Made by a program: the position numbers and the translations under genes
NCBI RefSeq assembly: GCF_027364955.1
Contig: NZ_DAHXOI010000022.1
Span: 1-39,789, forward strand
DNA from: Ferrimicrobium sp.
GTDB lineage: Bacteria; Actinomycetota; Acidimicrobiia; Acidimicrobiales; Acidimicrobiaceae
Reading direction: 5' to 3'
DNA: 39,789 bases
Notes under the pieces: model-generated
What the model was told of the DNA's origin: nothing
Seen by the model: the letters and a program-made list of their open reading frames with translations, nothing else
Database searches by the model: none
Shown here: positions 17,478 through 27,000 of the stretch, piece by piece
How positions within the stretch are numbered: position 1 is the first letter of the stretch
How the letters are laid out: every line of letters begins with the position of its first letter

Positions 17478-18021
17478 TTGCTTACCCCACGTCCTTGGGG
17501 ATCCAGCTGGACGTATCAGAATGCAGATGAGCAGGGTATATGCCATGCTGGCGTGAACATAGCAGTTTAAGTAGGCTGAAGGATAGGCAACCGGATAGGC
17601 AACCGGATTAGCGCATCTCCCGTGTGTCAGTTTTCCACATCATTGCGCCACCACTCGTAAGGATGGCTCTTTGGTTGGGGTAGATGACAGTTCACGAATG
17701 CATCCCTATAAACTTTCTGGTCGTCTCATCAGAGAGATGCTCTCGCCCCCACCCACGTGTTCTGTAACCCCGCCTAGGGACGGATTCAACACGAGAACAC
17801 CTCGCGATCGAGACCGTAACAACGGCCGAGGTGCCGTTGGCGATCTCCTCCCGGTCGCGTTTCCATCGCTCACATTGCCATTTAGGCATTTAACTGGTTG
17901 AATGTAGCTTTTGACGCATGCCGTGGTGGTCTTGAGCTTTCTCGTTAAGCGAATGGTCTAAGGCTTCCGTCGTCGAGCACGGTGTTACAACTATTCGAGA
18001 TCTGGCAGCAGTGTTTGTTCT
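17478..18021. other. Element-side region after the tRNA fragment, no gene recognised
   Basis: It contains a 12-bp tandem repeat and, on the minus strand, an open frame at 17692-17889 with no recognisable domain. No ribosome site supports it. Confidence 0.4.
17581..17608. repeat. 12-bp tandem repeat near the attachment site
   Basis: GGATAGGCAACC at 17581-17592 is repeated exactly at 17593-17604, and GGAT follows at 17605-17608. Its place about 100 bp from the tRNA scar suggests an arm-type integrase or excisionase site, but this is not shown. Confidence 0.5.
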
Positions 18022-19755
18022 TCATCGCTGGTCACGTGTGACCAAGGTGGTGAGAGTTGCGCCAAGGACGATGAGCAGGCTCCAGAGCACAGCGGGTTCA
18101 ACCCACCGCAGTACCCGTACGACGATCCCCCAACCGTTAGTCGCGTTTGCCCGCCAGGCGTCGATGCCAGGAAGGTGGACGAACGGGAGGAGAAGCGCGC
18201 CGAACGCATAATTTGCTGCCGAGAAGGTGGGGTAGGCGGCGGTGCTACGCAGCGGCGAGGGAGAGGTGATTGTTCCAGCGAGGGGTGTGGCTACGATACC
18301 CCCATGGTGGACTGCAATTGCGAAGACGAATGTGGCAATGAGATAGACGAGTAGTGCCCAAAGGGGGGCGAGTTGGGGGCGAAAGCCATAGCCGACAGTA
18401 ATGTCTGAGAACCAGCCGACCGGTCGGGAACGTCGGCGGCGCTGCCTAGTTAGCTGACGAGAGCGCTCGAGTAGTAGTTGCCTCGCGAGTCGTTGGCTAC
18501 CAGTGTCGCGGAGAACACGCGCAACGGTCGTGAAGGATCCCGGGTAAATCCCAGCGTTTGCTGCATTCTCCTGCTGTTGACTGACCAAGACAGCACGATA
18601 GAGCACCCCTGGTAGACGCTCGAGTTCACTCGTTCCGCGAGCCCAAGCCAATGTCCTCTTGGCCCACGATGACTTCACTTTGTCTGTTGCCTGCGGACCA
18701 GAAAGTCCACCGTAGATGGCGCCCTCGAGCAGCAGGGTAGATGTCAGTTCGATCGCGTTGGAGCTCGGAGAGCCCGTGACTGTGAGCTCAAGATATCCGA
18801 GCCGCGCCCCTTGCAAGCTAATTCTCGATCGAGGCGGCGCAAGATGTGAGGGCGACTTCGACGACGAGGGGTGCGCGTCTTCTGCCCAGGTGAGCGGGAG
18901 AAACACACTATCCTTCACCTCTGCCCTGTCCATTGACAGCGCATCTCCTAGGCCGTTGAGCTGTGCGCCGGTACACATAAGCTGCCCTCCGATGGTAGCG
19001 CCAGGGAGGCGGACCGTGCCGGCGGCGGTGAATCCCTCGTCGAGGTACACACCATCCTTGACCTTGATCCCATCCATTAACAGCGCATCTCCTTGGCCGT
19101 TGAGCTGTGCGCCGCGGAAGATAAGCTGCCCTCCGATGGTAGCGCCAGGGAGGCGGACCGTGCCGGCGGCGGTGAATCCCTCGTTGAGAAATACGCTACC
19201 TTTCACCTCTGCCCTGTCCATTGACAGCGCATCTCCTATGCCGTTGAGGTGCGCGCCACGGCAGCTGAACCGCCCTTCGATATTGGCATCGAGGAGGTCA
19301 ACCTCGCCGGTGATAGAAGACTTCTCAAGGCGAAATTCCTTACCCACTCGGAGCAAGGTACCGTCCAGAGCCACACCAGATCCATTCGTTGTGCCAAGCG
19401 TCGCTCGGTCAAGAAGCACGCCGTGTGTAACGACCGCTTTGTCGATGAAGATAGACGGCAACACGCACCGGCGGAGGTCAAGCAGGTGCAGCTGAGCTCG
19501 AGAGAACCGAAGCGGTAGCTCAAACCGACAGGACAGCAGCCTGAGTGGTGATGTGATCGCTAGGTCGCTGCAATCTAGCTCACCCCGGATGGTCACGCCG
19601 ATTATGACGATACCGCGTTCCTGATAGACCCTCTCCTTGATGAGTCGGTACAGGAACGCAGCTGAAATGACTGAGGATTCTCGCTGGCTCGGACTGATAC
19701 ACATTGGCTGTCCCGAGCGCACATTCCGCTCGATGGCCGCCTCAAAAGTCACCAC
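18022..19755 (-). CDS. Membrane-anchored beta-repeat protein, 'membrane-associated oxidoreductase'-like (577 aa)
   Basis: The N-terminal ~380 residues are built of short beta-helix-like repeats (RLPGATIGGQL, GAQLNG, GDALSMDRAEVKGSVFL). Two consecutive 48-residue units are nearly identical in protein and DNA. A basic segment RQRRRRSRP follows. The C-terminal part then has hydrophobic segments (about LWALLVYLIATFVFAIAV and AVLWSLLIVLGATLTTLV) that anchor it to the membrane with the repeats cytosolic or external. Actinobacterial proteins of this build are often labelled membrane-associated oxidoreductase, but no redox motif is visible. The start is GTG 19755, with a GGAG 4 nt upstream. It lies between the tRNA scar and the integrase, so it is probably element cargo. 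Confidence 0.65.
   Translation of the reverse strand: MVTFEAAIERNVRSGQPMCISPSQRESSVISAAFLYRLIKERVYQERGIVIIGVTIRGELDCSDLAITSPLRLLSCRFELPLRFSRAQLHLLDLRRCVLPSIFIDKAVVTHGVLLDRATLGTTNGSGVALDGTLLRVGKEFRLEKSSITGEVDLLDANIEGRFSCRGAHLNGIGDALSMDRAEVKGSVFLNEGFTAAGTVRLPGATIGGQLIFRGAQLNGQGDALLMDGIKVKDGVYLDEGFTAAGTVRLPGATIGGQLMCTGAQLNGLGDALSMDRAEVKDSVFLPLTWAEDAHPSSSKSPSHLAPPRSRISLQGARLGYLELTVTGSPSSNAIELTSTLLLEGAIYGGLSGPQATDKVKSSWAKRTLAWARGTSELERLPGVLYRAVLVSQQQENAANAGIYPGSFTTVARVLRDTGSQRLARQLLLERSRQLTRQRRRRSRPVGWFSDITVGYGFRPQLAPLWALLVYLIATFVFAIAVHHGGIVATPLAGTITSPSPLRSTAAYPTFSAANYAFGALLLPFVHLPGIDAWRANATNGWGIVVRVLRWVEPAVLWSLLIVLGATLTTLVTRDQR
18949..19236 (-). repeat. Two 144-bp (48-codon) in-frame repeats
   Basis: Units 19236-19093 and 19092-18949 encode successive 48-residue blocks that begin with GDAL and contain EGFTAAGTVRLPGATIGGQL. 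A partial third unit follows (GDALSMDRAEVKDSVFL). The central part of about 60 bp is identical between units, suggesting recent duplication or conversion. Confidence 0.8.
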
Positions 19756-20334
19756 TGAACTCCACTCGCGATCCCTTGGTAGGTCATTACTCGGTTAGGA
19801 ACAGATCTGAGGTTTAAAGTATTGGCGACCCGTGCGAAGCCACGGCGGCCCTTCACTCGTCGTTCGAAAGTCGTCATGCCAACTTGTGACAGGTAAGGTC
19901 CACTGCTACACTACCGATGTTCGCCAATACCGACAAAAGGTCTGCTGCCGAAGACCGTGTCGCCTAACGGAGCTGGACCGACGACCCATGTCTTGGGTTA
20001 ATCGCAGGTCCTCGAGAACGGGAACTTCCCTTCCACGGCCGTATTATACCTGGTTGGACGTGTCGCTGTATCATTTTGGTAGCGGAAACGGCAAAGATGA
20101 ACGCCAAGGGGCAATCAATTTCTCGATAGAGGTGGTTGCATCCAACGTCGATAGCTTGATGGAAGCTAGCTCGATGTTTTGAGTTTCCTTAATATCTGGT
20201 CAACTTTCTCCAGTGGCATCCCTGCTTCTAACGATGGTGCCGCATGTCCGGTATTACTCGATGCGCTGGCGACCAGAACGTTGAGGTAGACGTGCTGCAG
20301 CCAGTTCGGTATGAGGTAAGACCCGAAAGACGTC
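19756..20334. other. Gene-free stretch upstream of the integrase
   Basis: Frames at 19832-20182 and from 20244 are open but lack family character. The latter is just an upstream extension of the integrase frame. Nothing else is recognised. Confidence 0.4.
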
Positions 20335-20369
20335 ACACCTTCAGGTGTATGATCGATAACGATTATAGT
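20335..20369 (+). promoter_or_regulatory. Integrase promoter overlapped by a palindromic operator
   Basis: ACACCT-TC-AGGTGT at 20335-20348 is a perfect 6+6 palindrome and covers the expected -35 region. The -10 box TATAGT is at 20364-20369, 6 nt before the ATG at 20376. A repressor bound at the palindrome would block the promoter, and the message should be leaderless. Confidence 0.55.
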
Positions 20370-20375
20370 CAACCC

Positions 20376-21533
20376 ATGAGTACCCGCCGAACCCGCGGCC
20401 AGGGAAGTATCTATCGTTCCGATAACCAGTGGCGTGCCCTCCTCAAGTGGACTGGTCCCGATGGTCGTGTCATCACCCGGTCAAGGCGATGTCGCACCAA
20501 GGCAGAGGCCGAGTCAGTCCTAGCCCAATTCCGTGGTGTCCGTGACGCTGGAGTGACGGAGAATGCCTCAACCACGGTCTCAGGGCTCCTAGACCGATGG
20601 CTAGCGATCCATGAGGGCGATATCGCAGGATCTACCCAGGCCCAATATCAGTGGGCTACGAACCATATCAAGTCCCGCCTTGGCCATGTTCGCATTGAAC
20701 GTCTCACCCCCACCCACGTCGATACCTTTGTTGATCAACTGAGCGCAGCCGGCCTCTCACCCCGCTCTCGTCGACTCATTCGCGTCGTACTCTCCCAGGC
20801 CTGCAAGGCAGCCGTTGGCTGGCGATTGATTGCATCAAACCCCTGTGATCACGCACGCCCAATCAAACTCGAACGCAAGGAACAGAAATCTTTGAGCGTC
20901 GAGGAGGCTCGACAACTCCTCAGTGCCGCCAGAGACGATCGCCTCGGAGTCCTGTGGTTATTACTCCTTGCCCTGGGACTGAGACGTGGAGAGGCACTTG
21001 CGCTTCGCTGGAGTGATGTTGATCTCACCTCCAAGACCCTTACCATCTCACGAGCCCGTGTGAAGTCAGGCTCCAAGGTCATTGAAGGCCCCACCAAGAC
21101 CGCACGATCGACCCGCACCATCCCGCTTCCAGCCTTCCTCATCGAAGCCTTAGACCACCACCGAGACTCCCAGCAGCGAGAATACGACTATCTCATTGAG
21201 CTTGGCTTTACTCCAGCCCGAGACTATCTCTTCACCTCAGTGACCGGAACCCCCTTAGATCCCGATAACACCTCGAAAGCCTTCCAAGCCTTTGCCATAA
21301 AGGCCGGCCTTGGTCGACGCCATGTGCACGAGCTCCGCCACGCCGCAGCCTCTCTGATGCTCGCCGCTGGAACACCGCTCCCCGAAGTCTCCCGAGTCCT
21401 TGGCCATAGCTCCACCCGAGTCACCGACGAGGTCTATGCCCACCTTGGTCATGAGGCACTCCGTGGAGCCGTAGATCGGCTGGCGGGAGTGTTGGAGCCA
21501 ACCCAGGGCCAGGCTAGGCCAACGCCCCAGTAG
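20376..21533 (+). CDS. Tyrosine recombinase / integrase of the mobile element (385 aa)
   Basis: Site-specific recombinase that would integrate and excise the element, probably at the tRNA 3' end found at 17432-17477. The N-terminal part has an AP2-like arm-binding domain (RGQGSIYRSDNQWRALLKW). A SAM-like core-binding domain follows at about 65-160. The catalytic domain has Arg203 (GLRRGEAL), a Lys near 241, His318-x-x-Arg321 (HELRH), His344 (LGHSS) and the nucleophile Tyr354. All catalytic residues are present, so it looks functional. ATG 20376 was chosen because a -10 box and operator sit just before it and the domain starts there. It converges on and overlaps the next gene by 20 bp. Confidence 0.92.
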   Translation: MSTRRTRGQGSIYRSDNQWRALLKWTGPDGRVITRSRRCRTKAEAESVLAQFRGVRDAGVTENASTTVSGLLDRWLAIHEGDIAGSTQAQYQWATNHIKSRLGHVRIERLTPTHVDTFVDQLSAAGLSPRSRRLIRVVLSQACKAAVGWRLIASNPCDHARPIKLERKEQKSLSVEEARQLLSAARDDRLGVLWLLLLALGLRRGEALALRWSDVDLTSKTLTISRARVKSGSKVIEGPTKTARSTRTIPLPAFLIEALDHHRDSQQREYDYLIELGFTPARDYLFTSVTGTPLDPDNTSKAFQAFAIKAGLGRRHVHELRHAAASLMLAAGTPLPEVSRVLGHSSTRVTDEVYAHLGHEALRGAVDRLAGVLEPTQGQARPTPQ

Positions 21534-22233
21534 CCCACTCTCCGATGCGTCGATTGCGTGCGTGGATGAACTCGATCGTTTGGGCTCGATACGCCCGATA
21601 ACTCTCGAGATCACTGGGTACTGCATTCGAATCGAAGTCGGTAAAGGGATGTAAGAACTGTACTCGTGAGAAGTCCGGCTCGACCAGATCTTGGTGGAGA
21701 AAGAACTCGACGTACCCAGCGAAATCGCCGAAGAGGTGGAAGAACTCCCGATAGCGCTCCAGCGTTGCCCCTAGCGGACTCTCCTGGCCCAAATAAAACA
21801 AGCGAATACACTCAAGGGAAAGATCCATTCTGTCGGCGATAGATCGGGTCAACCCACGAGCACCATTCAAGGTAGGCAGGTTGTTCACCTGGTTGCTGGG
21901 CAAGACCATCATCCCGCCAATGGTGTAGCTCAACCCTCGAAAGGCATCATTTTCGGACTCCGAGTAGTGCCCGACGATATCGGCCATCCGCTTCCAACGG
22001 GTGAAGGTCGTAATAATCGAGTCGCTTGACAAGAAGAACTCACCAAGATCGGACCGATGGTGCAAGTAAACCTCTGGGGTCGTGGCATCGAGCTCAAATG
22101 GTATTCCACTCGGGAGTGGCTTGCTCCAGAGCATCTGGTGATATCGGCGAAGGGTTGGACTATGACTATCGGGATCCTTCCCTCTGGCATCGGAGCGAAA
22201 GTCAAATGAAGTATCGATCGCCAACTCGCTCAT
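21514..22233 (-). CDS. Conserved protein, DUF6994-like (239 aa)
   Basis: The N-terminal pattern FDFRSDARGKDPDSHSPTL with RRYHQMLWSKPLPSG, followed by LHHRSDLGEFFLSSD, matches my memory of the DUF6994 group in actinobacteria. It is a soluble protein without signal peptide or membrane segment; its biochemical role is unknown. The middle part (NQVNNLPTLNGARGLTRSIADRMDLSLECIRLFY) is conserved in that group, and the end (FLHPFTDFDSNAVPSDLESYRAYRAQTIEFI) is likewise typical. ATG 22233 lacks a clear ribosome site. Its 3' end overlaps the integrase gene by 20 bp tail to tail, so the two were probably inherited together or the overlap arose by stop-codon drift. Confidence 0.6.
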   Translation of the reverse strand: MSELAIDTSFDFRSDARGKDPDSHSPTLRRYHQMLWSKPLPSGIPFELDATTPEVYLHHRSDLGEFFLSSDSIITTFTRWKRMADIVGHYSESENDAFRGLSYTIGGMMVLPSNQVNNLPTLNGARGLTRSIADRMDLSLECIRLFYLGQESPLGATLERYREFFHLFGDFAGYVEFFLHQDLVEPDFSRVQFLHPFTDFDSNAVPSDLESYRAYRAQTIEFIHARNRRIGEWATGALA

Positions 22234-22719
22234 CGTGCTCGGGCCCCACGTGGTTGCTCGGAGTTCCGCATCACATGAGACCCCAACTCCGCTTTTCTAT
22301 CCATCATGCAATATACCAGACCTCTCGGGCCGAATCGGTGAGAGAAAGTTTGGGGTTTTACACCTACACGACTGCTTGTATCAATCGGTTCAGTCAGCGA
22401 TGGCTGCTCACCTCTGTTGTGGGAGGGTTGATTCATGACTTGTCTGGTCTAGGTATTTTCGCCGCAGTTACAGCATGGCTGGTCAAACATGGCGTGGCAT
22501 TGCGTCGTTTGAAGAGTGCGGGAACTGTCATGTCGCCGGGATATGTGTGGATGTTCATGGGATTTAGCATGTGTAGGGCTCAGGGGTTGATGAGGCAAAT
22601 TGTGGTGGAAGCTTCGGTTCCTCAATGGTGCAGAACGCTGGACCATGAGATATCCTCTGGCTGTCACGGGACCACAATGGCCTGTACTGTGGTAATGTCC
22701 TGGAAGGAGGACTTACTTC
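22234..22719. other. Gene-free stretch
   Basis: A long plus frame (22026-22730) exists, but it is the shadow of the neighbouring gene for its first part and has no domain. The AAGGAGG at 22704-22710 belongs to the next gene. Confidence 0.4.
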
Positions 22720-23757
22720 GTGCTAGATAGTGACTATGCAGGTCGTCTTGCCCAACAATACGGTGAACGACCGCCTTGGGCATTCCCATCAATCTACTCT
22801 ATCGCCACTTCAGCTGATCGAGAAGCACAGCGCATCTGGTTGAATCAAGCCTTATGTGCCATTCCTGAAACCGACCGTGACCGTCTTCTAGGTCGTCTGG
22901 AAAAAGAAGCCAACTTTCTATCCACATATAATGAGCTCGCTACCGCGGCGATTTTTCTCCAGGCCGGTTACTCGTTCCGCTACGAGGCGGAATTGGGCGG
23001 GAGGACACCCGATCTCCTCATCCCCAGCGGGGAAGACCACCCGATGTTACTCGTGGAGGTGGTAACAAAATTCCGTAATGATAGCCTACGTCGCATCGAA
23101 CGGCAGTGGAAAGAGTTGGCAACACGCGTCGAGATGATCTCTGTGCCGCTTGTACTGTTGGTCCGCGGTCTTGGTCGCGGTCGGCCAGAACCACCGGATA
23201 GTGGAACAGCGAAACGAGTGGTTTCGGAACTTCAGAAAACCTTGCTTGCCACCCCAGTTGGGATTGGAGATGAGATTGAAATTGAAGATTATGTCTTTGT
23301 CATAGCAGGTCAAGTACCTGGTGCACGCGCCTCTCTGGCAACACCTGCTGGTGCGTCCACATACAACGCTGATCTGGTGCTTGAGGCAGTTCGGGAAAAG
23401 GTCTCAAGGTATTGTTCAGGAGCCGACCGAGTAGGGGCCGCTCTCATCGTCGTCCTTGCTGCCGAATCTCAGTCGCCGCTTTCCATCGACCTTCTCCGTA
23501 CGGCACTGACTGGGGCCCAAACAGTCACGATGAGTTTTGATATCTTCGAACCTGGTCCAGTTAGCTCAGGTCCCTTTTCGATGCGTGCAGAGAACATTCC
23601 CCCAGCGTTCCATCCCTCTGTATCGGCGATAGCTTGGTTGGAGCCAGGCATCGAAAATCCAGGGACACTGACTCTGTTCCCGATCGCCAGTGCTGAGCGG
23701 CAACTACGGTTCCGCCAGTCTGAGAGGCTTGTCATCGAGCAGATCGCCAAGAACTAG
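22720..23757 (+). CDS. Orphan protein with a PD-(D/E)XK nuclease-like core (345 aa)
   Basis: Residues about 65-120 look like a restriction-endonuclease-like core. Glu72 lies in a helix (STYNELATAAIFLQAGYSF), strands carry RTPDLLI (Pro97-Asp98), and LLVEVVTKF has Glu113. In the canonical motif Glu-x-Lys follows; here Glu113 is followed by Val, Val, Thr, Lys117, so the lysine is displaced or lost and activity is uncertain. The C-terminal 200 residues are unrecognised. GTG 22720 has AAGGAGG 9 nt upstream, a strong site. It lies between the integrase and relaxase genes, where defence or anti-plasmid functions are often carried. It could also be a non-catalytic DNA-binding protein. Confidence 0.55.
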   Translation: MLDSDYAGRLAQQYGERPPWAFPSIYSIATSADREAQRIWLNQALCAIPETDRDRLLGRLEKEANFLSTYNELATAAIFLQAGYSFRYEAELGGRTPDLLIPSGEDHPMLLVEVVTKFRNDSLRRIERQWKELATRVEMISVPLVLLVRGLGRGRPEPPDSGTAKRVVSELQKTLLATPVGIGDEIEIEDYVFVIAGQVPGARASLATPAGASTYNADLVLEAVREKVSRYCSGADRVGAALIVVLAAESQSPLSIDLLRTALTGAQTVTMSFDIFEPGPVSSGPFSMRAENIPPAFHPSVSAIAWLEPGIENPGTLTLFPIASAERQLRFRQSERLVIEQIAKN

Positions 23758-23759
23758 CC

Positions 23760-23969
23760 ATGCTTCGTGAGCCTGTCGAGCTCCTCCGTGAACTCAGCAC
23801 TATGAGGCAGCAAGGTCGTACCTGTACGTTCATTTCGGCGTTTGAAAACGACATGAACTCGGCTGACACTGCAATTTGTCGGTTTTGCAAGGTCAAGCCC
23901 GCTTTAGCTCGGATTGTGACAAGGCTGCCGTCAAGCGGTCCCAAACGTCGGGCGTCAGGGTCTGGATGA
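23760..23969 (+). CDS. Small hypothetical protein (69 aa)
   Basis: The ATG lies 2 nt after the stop of the PD-(D/E)XK-like gene, which suggests translational coupling. The N-terminus MLREPVELLRELSTMRQQG is helical, and a CRFCK pair lies in the middle. No family is recognised. The C-terminus is basic and could be the result of a frameshift. It may be the truncated start of a lost gene. Confidence 0.35.
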   Translation: MLREPVELLRELSTMRQQGRTCTFISAFENDMNSADTAICRFCKVKPALARIVTRLPSSGPKRRASGSG

Positions 23970-23971
23970 AC

Positions 23972-24008
23972 GTGCAGGGTTGCTCCACTTGATGTATGAC
24001 CCCTGCAC
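23972..24008. terminator. Hairpin between convergent genes
   Basis: GTGCAGGG (23972-23979) and CCCTGCAC (24001-24008) form a perfect 8-bp stem with a 21-nt loop, just between the ends of the plus-strand small gene and the minus-strand relaxase. No T-run follows, so termination is only suggested. Confidence 0.35.
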
Positions 24009-24033
24009 CGTTATCATTTGCCACCGCTGCACT

Positions 24034-27000
24034 TTATAGCGTTGGAATAGGCGGCCAACCGATACCACGATCAGATGGCGGGGTGCGATGGAGGTCGACA
24101 GTTTGACTCTCACCTGGAGCGCGAGCGGCGATCTCAGCGAGGCGCCTCGCTCGGTAAATCGCCGTACGAACTTGCCTCGTCTGGCTAGCTTGTTGCGGCG
24201 CTATTGCTGCCATCGTCCCTCGTGCGCTCGATGAATCCAAAGAGACTCCCCAGAGTTCGCGATAGGCGGCAACGGTTGCAGTATAGGTTTTCCACTTGAG
24301 CGCAAGCCTTGGATCCCTCGGCACCGGACCGAGTCCCAGAATCCAGTCCTCCCTATCCTCAAGTGCCCGATCCACCAAGGCAAAGGCTCGCTCCCTTATA
24401 GCCTTCTCCCTGTCATCGAGCGCTTGTACAAAGTCTGCATCATCAACCCCTCTGGCCTTTGGCATCAGCCCAACGATGAACTCAGCCTTGCCCAATTCGC
24501 GCGACCCATGCTTCTCGGTCCAACTACGCACTCGTTCGGTCACGAGCGCTATTGGGTCTTTGGCTCCAGCCAATTGATCCTTCTCCTCACCAACCAAGAC
24601 CGCCAGATCATGTTCAAGGTCGATGCCACGACCCTCGGCATCACGAAATGCGGCGGATAATGATCCATAGGACTCGCTTGTGCGTAGCTCTTCAAACCCT
24701 GGAATCGCGAGAGCTTCCAACAACCTCCCATATCGCGACTCCTCGGCCAATCGGGCGATCGTCTCGTACTCCCTATAGAGACGCCCAATGCTCTCGGCGT
24801 CCTCTTGCTCTGCGCGAATCGTCTCCCTAGCGCCGAGTTCGATTCCAGAGTTTGTGAGACATCCAACGAGAACCTCGCGTGCACTTCCCAGCTGTTGACT
24901 TGGTCCATGAGAGGTGCTCTGATCGTCACCGAAGCCGGTATCGACATAAAGGTGATTGGTCTCTCGACCTCTCGTGACTCCGACATAGAGCACTTCTCGG
25001 GTGGTGCCCACACCGATCAAGGTATGAGCACTGGTAACGGTCCTCCCCTGGGCTCGATAGACGGTCATGGCATAGCCGAGTTCAACTGAGGAAAGAACGT
25101 ACTCACTTGGTAGGCGTACCTCGCCCTTCCCATCGATGCGTCGAACCCAGAGGGATCCATCGGTATCAATCGCGCTCACGCTCCAGCGATCCCCGTTCTT
25201 CACCCACCCGTTTCGGGTTCCAAGTAGTCGATTGTTCTCTCTGGTGACGATGTCATCCCCAGCACCACACATGGTGCCATCTCTGAGCTTCACTCCAGTT
25301 GCGGAGACCTCTCCTCGCTCGATTCTCTCCTCCCGGGCTCTCACATTGAGCTCTCTGACACTGTCACGATCGGGTGCAATCATGAGCGAGTCCTTGCCGG
25401 CCAAAACATCGGCCTGCCACCCGGCATACAGCGCATCCAACATCGCATCACGATCCCCACCGAGGATTCGACGATGGGAACCCTACACATCAAGAGCGCT
25501 CGCATCCCCAACTCTAAGCTTCACGCTCGCTTCTCGTTCCCAGTTCTCGCAGAAGCGTCGCACCTCACCCAACCTTGGAACATCACCCTCGCGCTCTCGC
25601 ACCAGTGCGCCAAACATACCGCCAGCCCCAACACTCCCAAGCTGTGCTGGATCCCCAACCAGTACGATCTTGGCCCCTGCATCTCTCACCATCGTGATGA
25701 GTTCATCGAGTTCCAAGGTTCCAACCAATGATGCCTCGTCAAGGATGATCAACTGCCCTTGGCGAAACTGCCAGCGATTCAGTTCACTACGGAGTACGTC
25801 GACCTGTCTCTCAACCCCATGACGTTCTCGACTCCCCAACGACAGGTGGGGGAGGAGGGCACTCAAACGCTCCACCTCTTGCTCTCGCGCCTCCCTTTGT
25901 CTCAATTCATGCAACCACTTGGCACTATTCTCAGCACCAATAGCGAGCTCAGCTCCCAGTACCTCAGCAGCCGTTGCCGATGGTGCGATTCCCAAAACGC
26001 TACCTGGACCATACACGCGCTCCCAGAGGGAACGAAGCCCTGCCATGGTCGTGCTCTTACCAGTACCGGCGGGACCAACCAAGAGATCAACTGCTCTTCC
26101 AGATGAGACGATCAACTCAATCACCCGTCGTTGTTCTGAGCTCAAACGAACACTGGAAACACCTGACTCTAAACCTCCCCCTTCCGCCAATCCAATGACA
26201 CCCTGAGCGATGAACGGCCCCCCAAGATCGTCACCTGCCGCAAAGATCCGAGCCTCAGCCCCAAGGAGTTCTCGCGTGGTATAGCGACGTCGATCGAGGC
26301 TTCGAAGACGCGAGGCGCCATCGGCTCGACGAAGCACTGCTGGGGTGTGATGAAGCTCAGGAGGAGAGAGCTCGACGGCACGCTCAAGGGTCAAAACAAC
26401 AAGGCGTTCACCGACATCGATGCGCTCGGCTGGATCGACAAAACGCATCCCTTGGAGATAACGGTGAACCTCGGCTAGGACATTGGCGCGGGTAAAGGTT
26501 GCATGATTCTCCCCAACACAGCGGAGGATTACCCCCGCGCTCTCAGCCAACATCTCATCCCCAAAATCATCAGCGCAAAGCACCGGTAGGTCATTGGAGT
26601 CACAAACATGTAGAACCAACTCACCTGGTTCAAACCCGAGATGGTCGCATGCCCGCTCACGCCACAGCTCACTCATCTCCAAAAGGGAGCGGTGAACCTT
26701 TTCCTCTCTTGTCTCCAGATTGGCCCGCTGAGAGAGTCGAAGGATCTCGATCCCCGTCGCCTCTCTTCCGTGGCTCTCCCGAAACGCTCCGATGAGCTCT
26801 GCTCTACGGGTCCTAATTGCCTGTACTCGTTGTGAGAAGCAATCCATCAGAGAATCCGGTACCCCCTTGATCTCAGACTTTCTCATGCCACCGGGAGTCA
26901 CTCGTTCCTCCCATGCAACTCCAAGTGCCTCCGTCAAGAGATCAGCCAGGATCCCCTCATGTAGGACCCCAAGGGCGACTACCGAGGAGTACAGCCCAGC

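Noticed and set aside
17304-17570. An 88-codon frame containing GDGTRTHEPLDCQ
   Set aside because: It is the antisense reading of the tRNA 3' half, a well-known source of false proteins.
18716-19495. 259-codon plus frame with apparent repeats
   Set aside because: Its repeats merely mirror the 48-codon repeats of the minus-strand membrane protein.
22026-22730. 234-codon plus frame upstream of the PD-(D/E)XK-like gene
   Set aside because: Overlaps the DUF6994-like gene in antisense, no start signal, no domain.
25136-25822. Long plus-strand frame of 228 codons opposite the relaxase
   Set aside because: Ser/Pro/Arg-rich shadow of the minus-strand relaxase gene, without ribosome site or domain.
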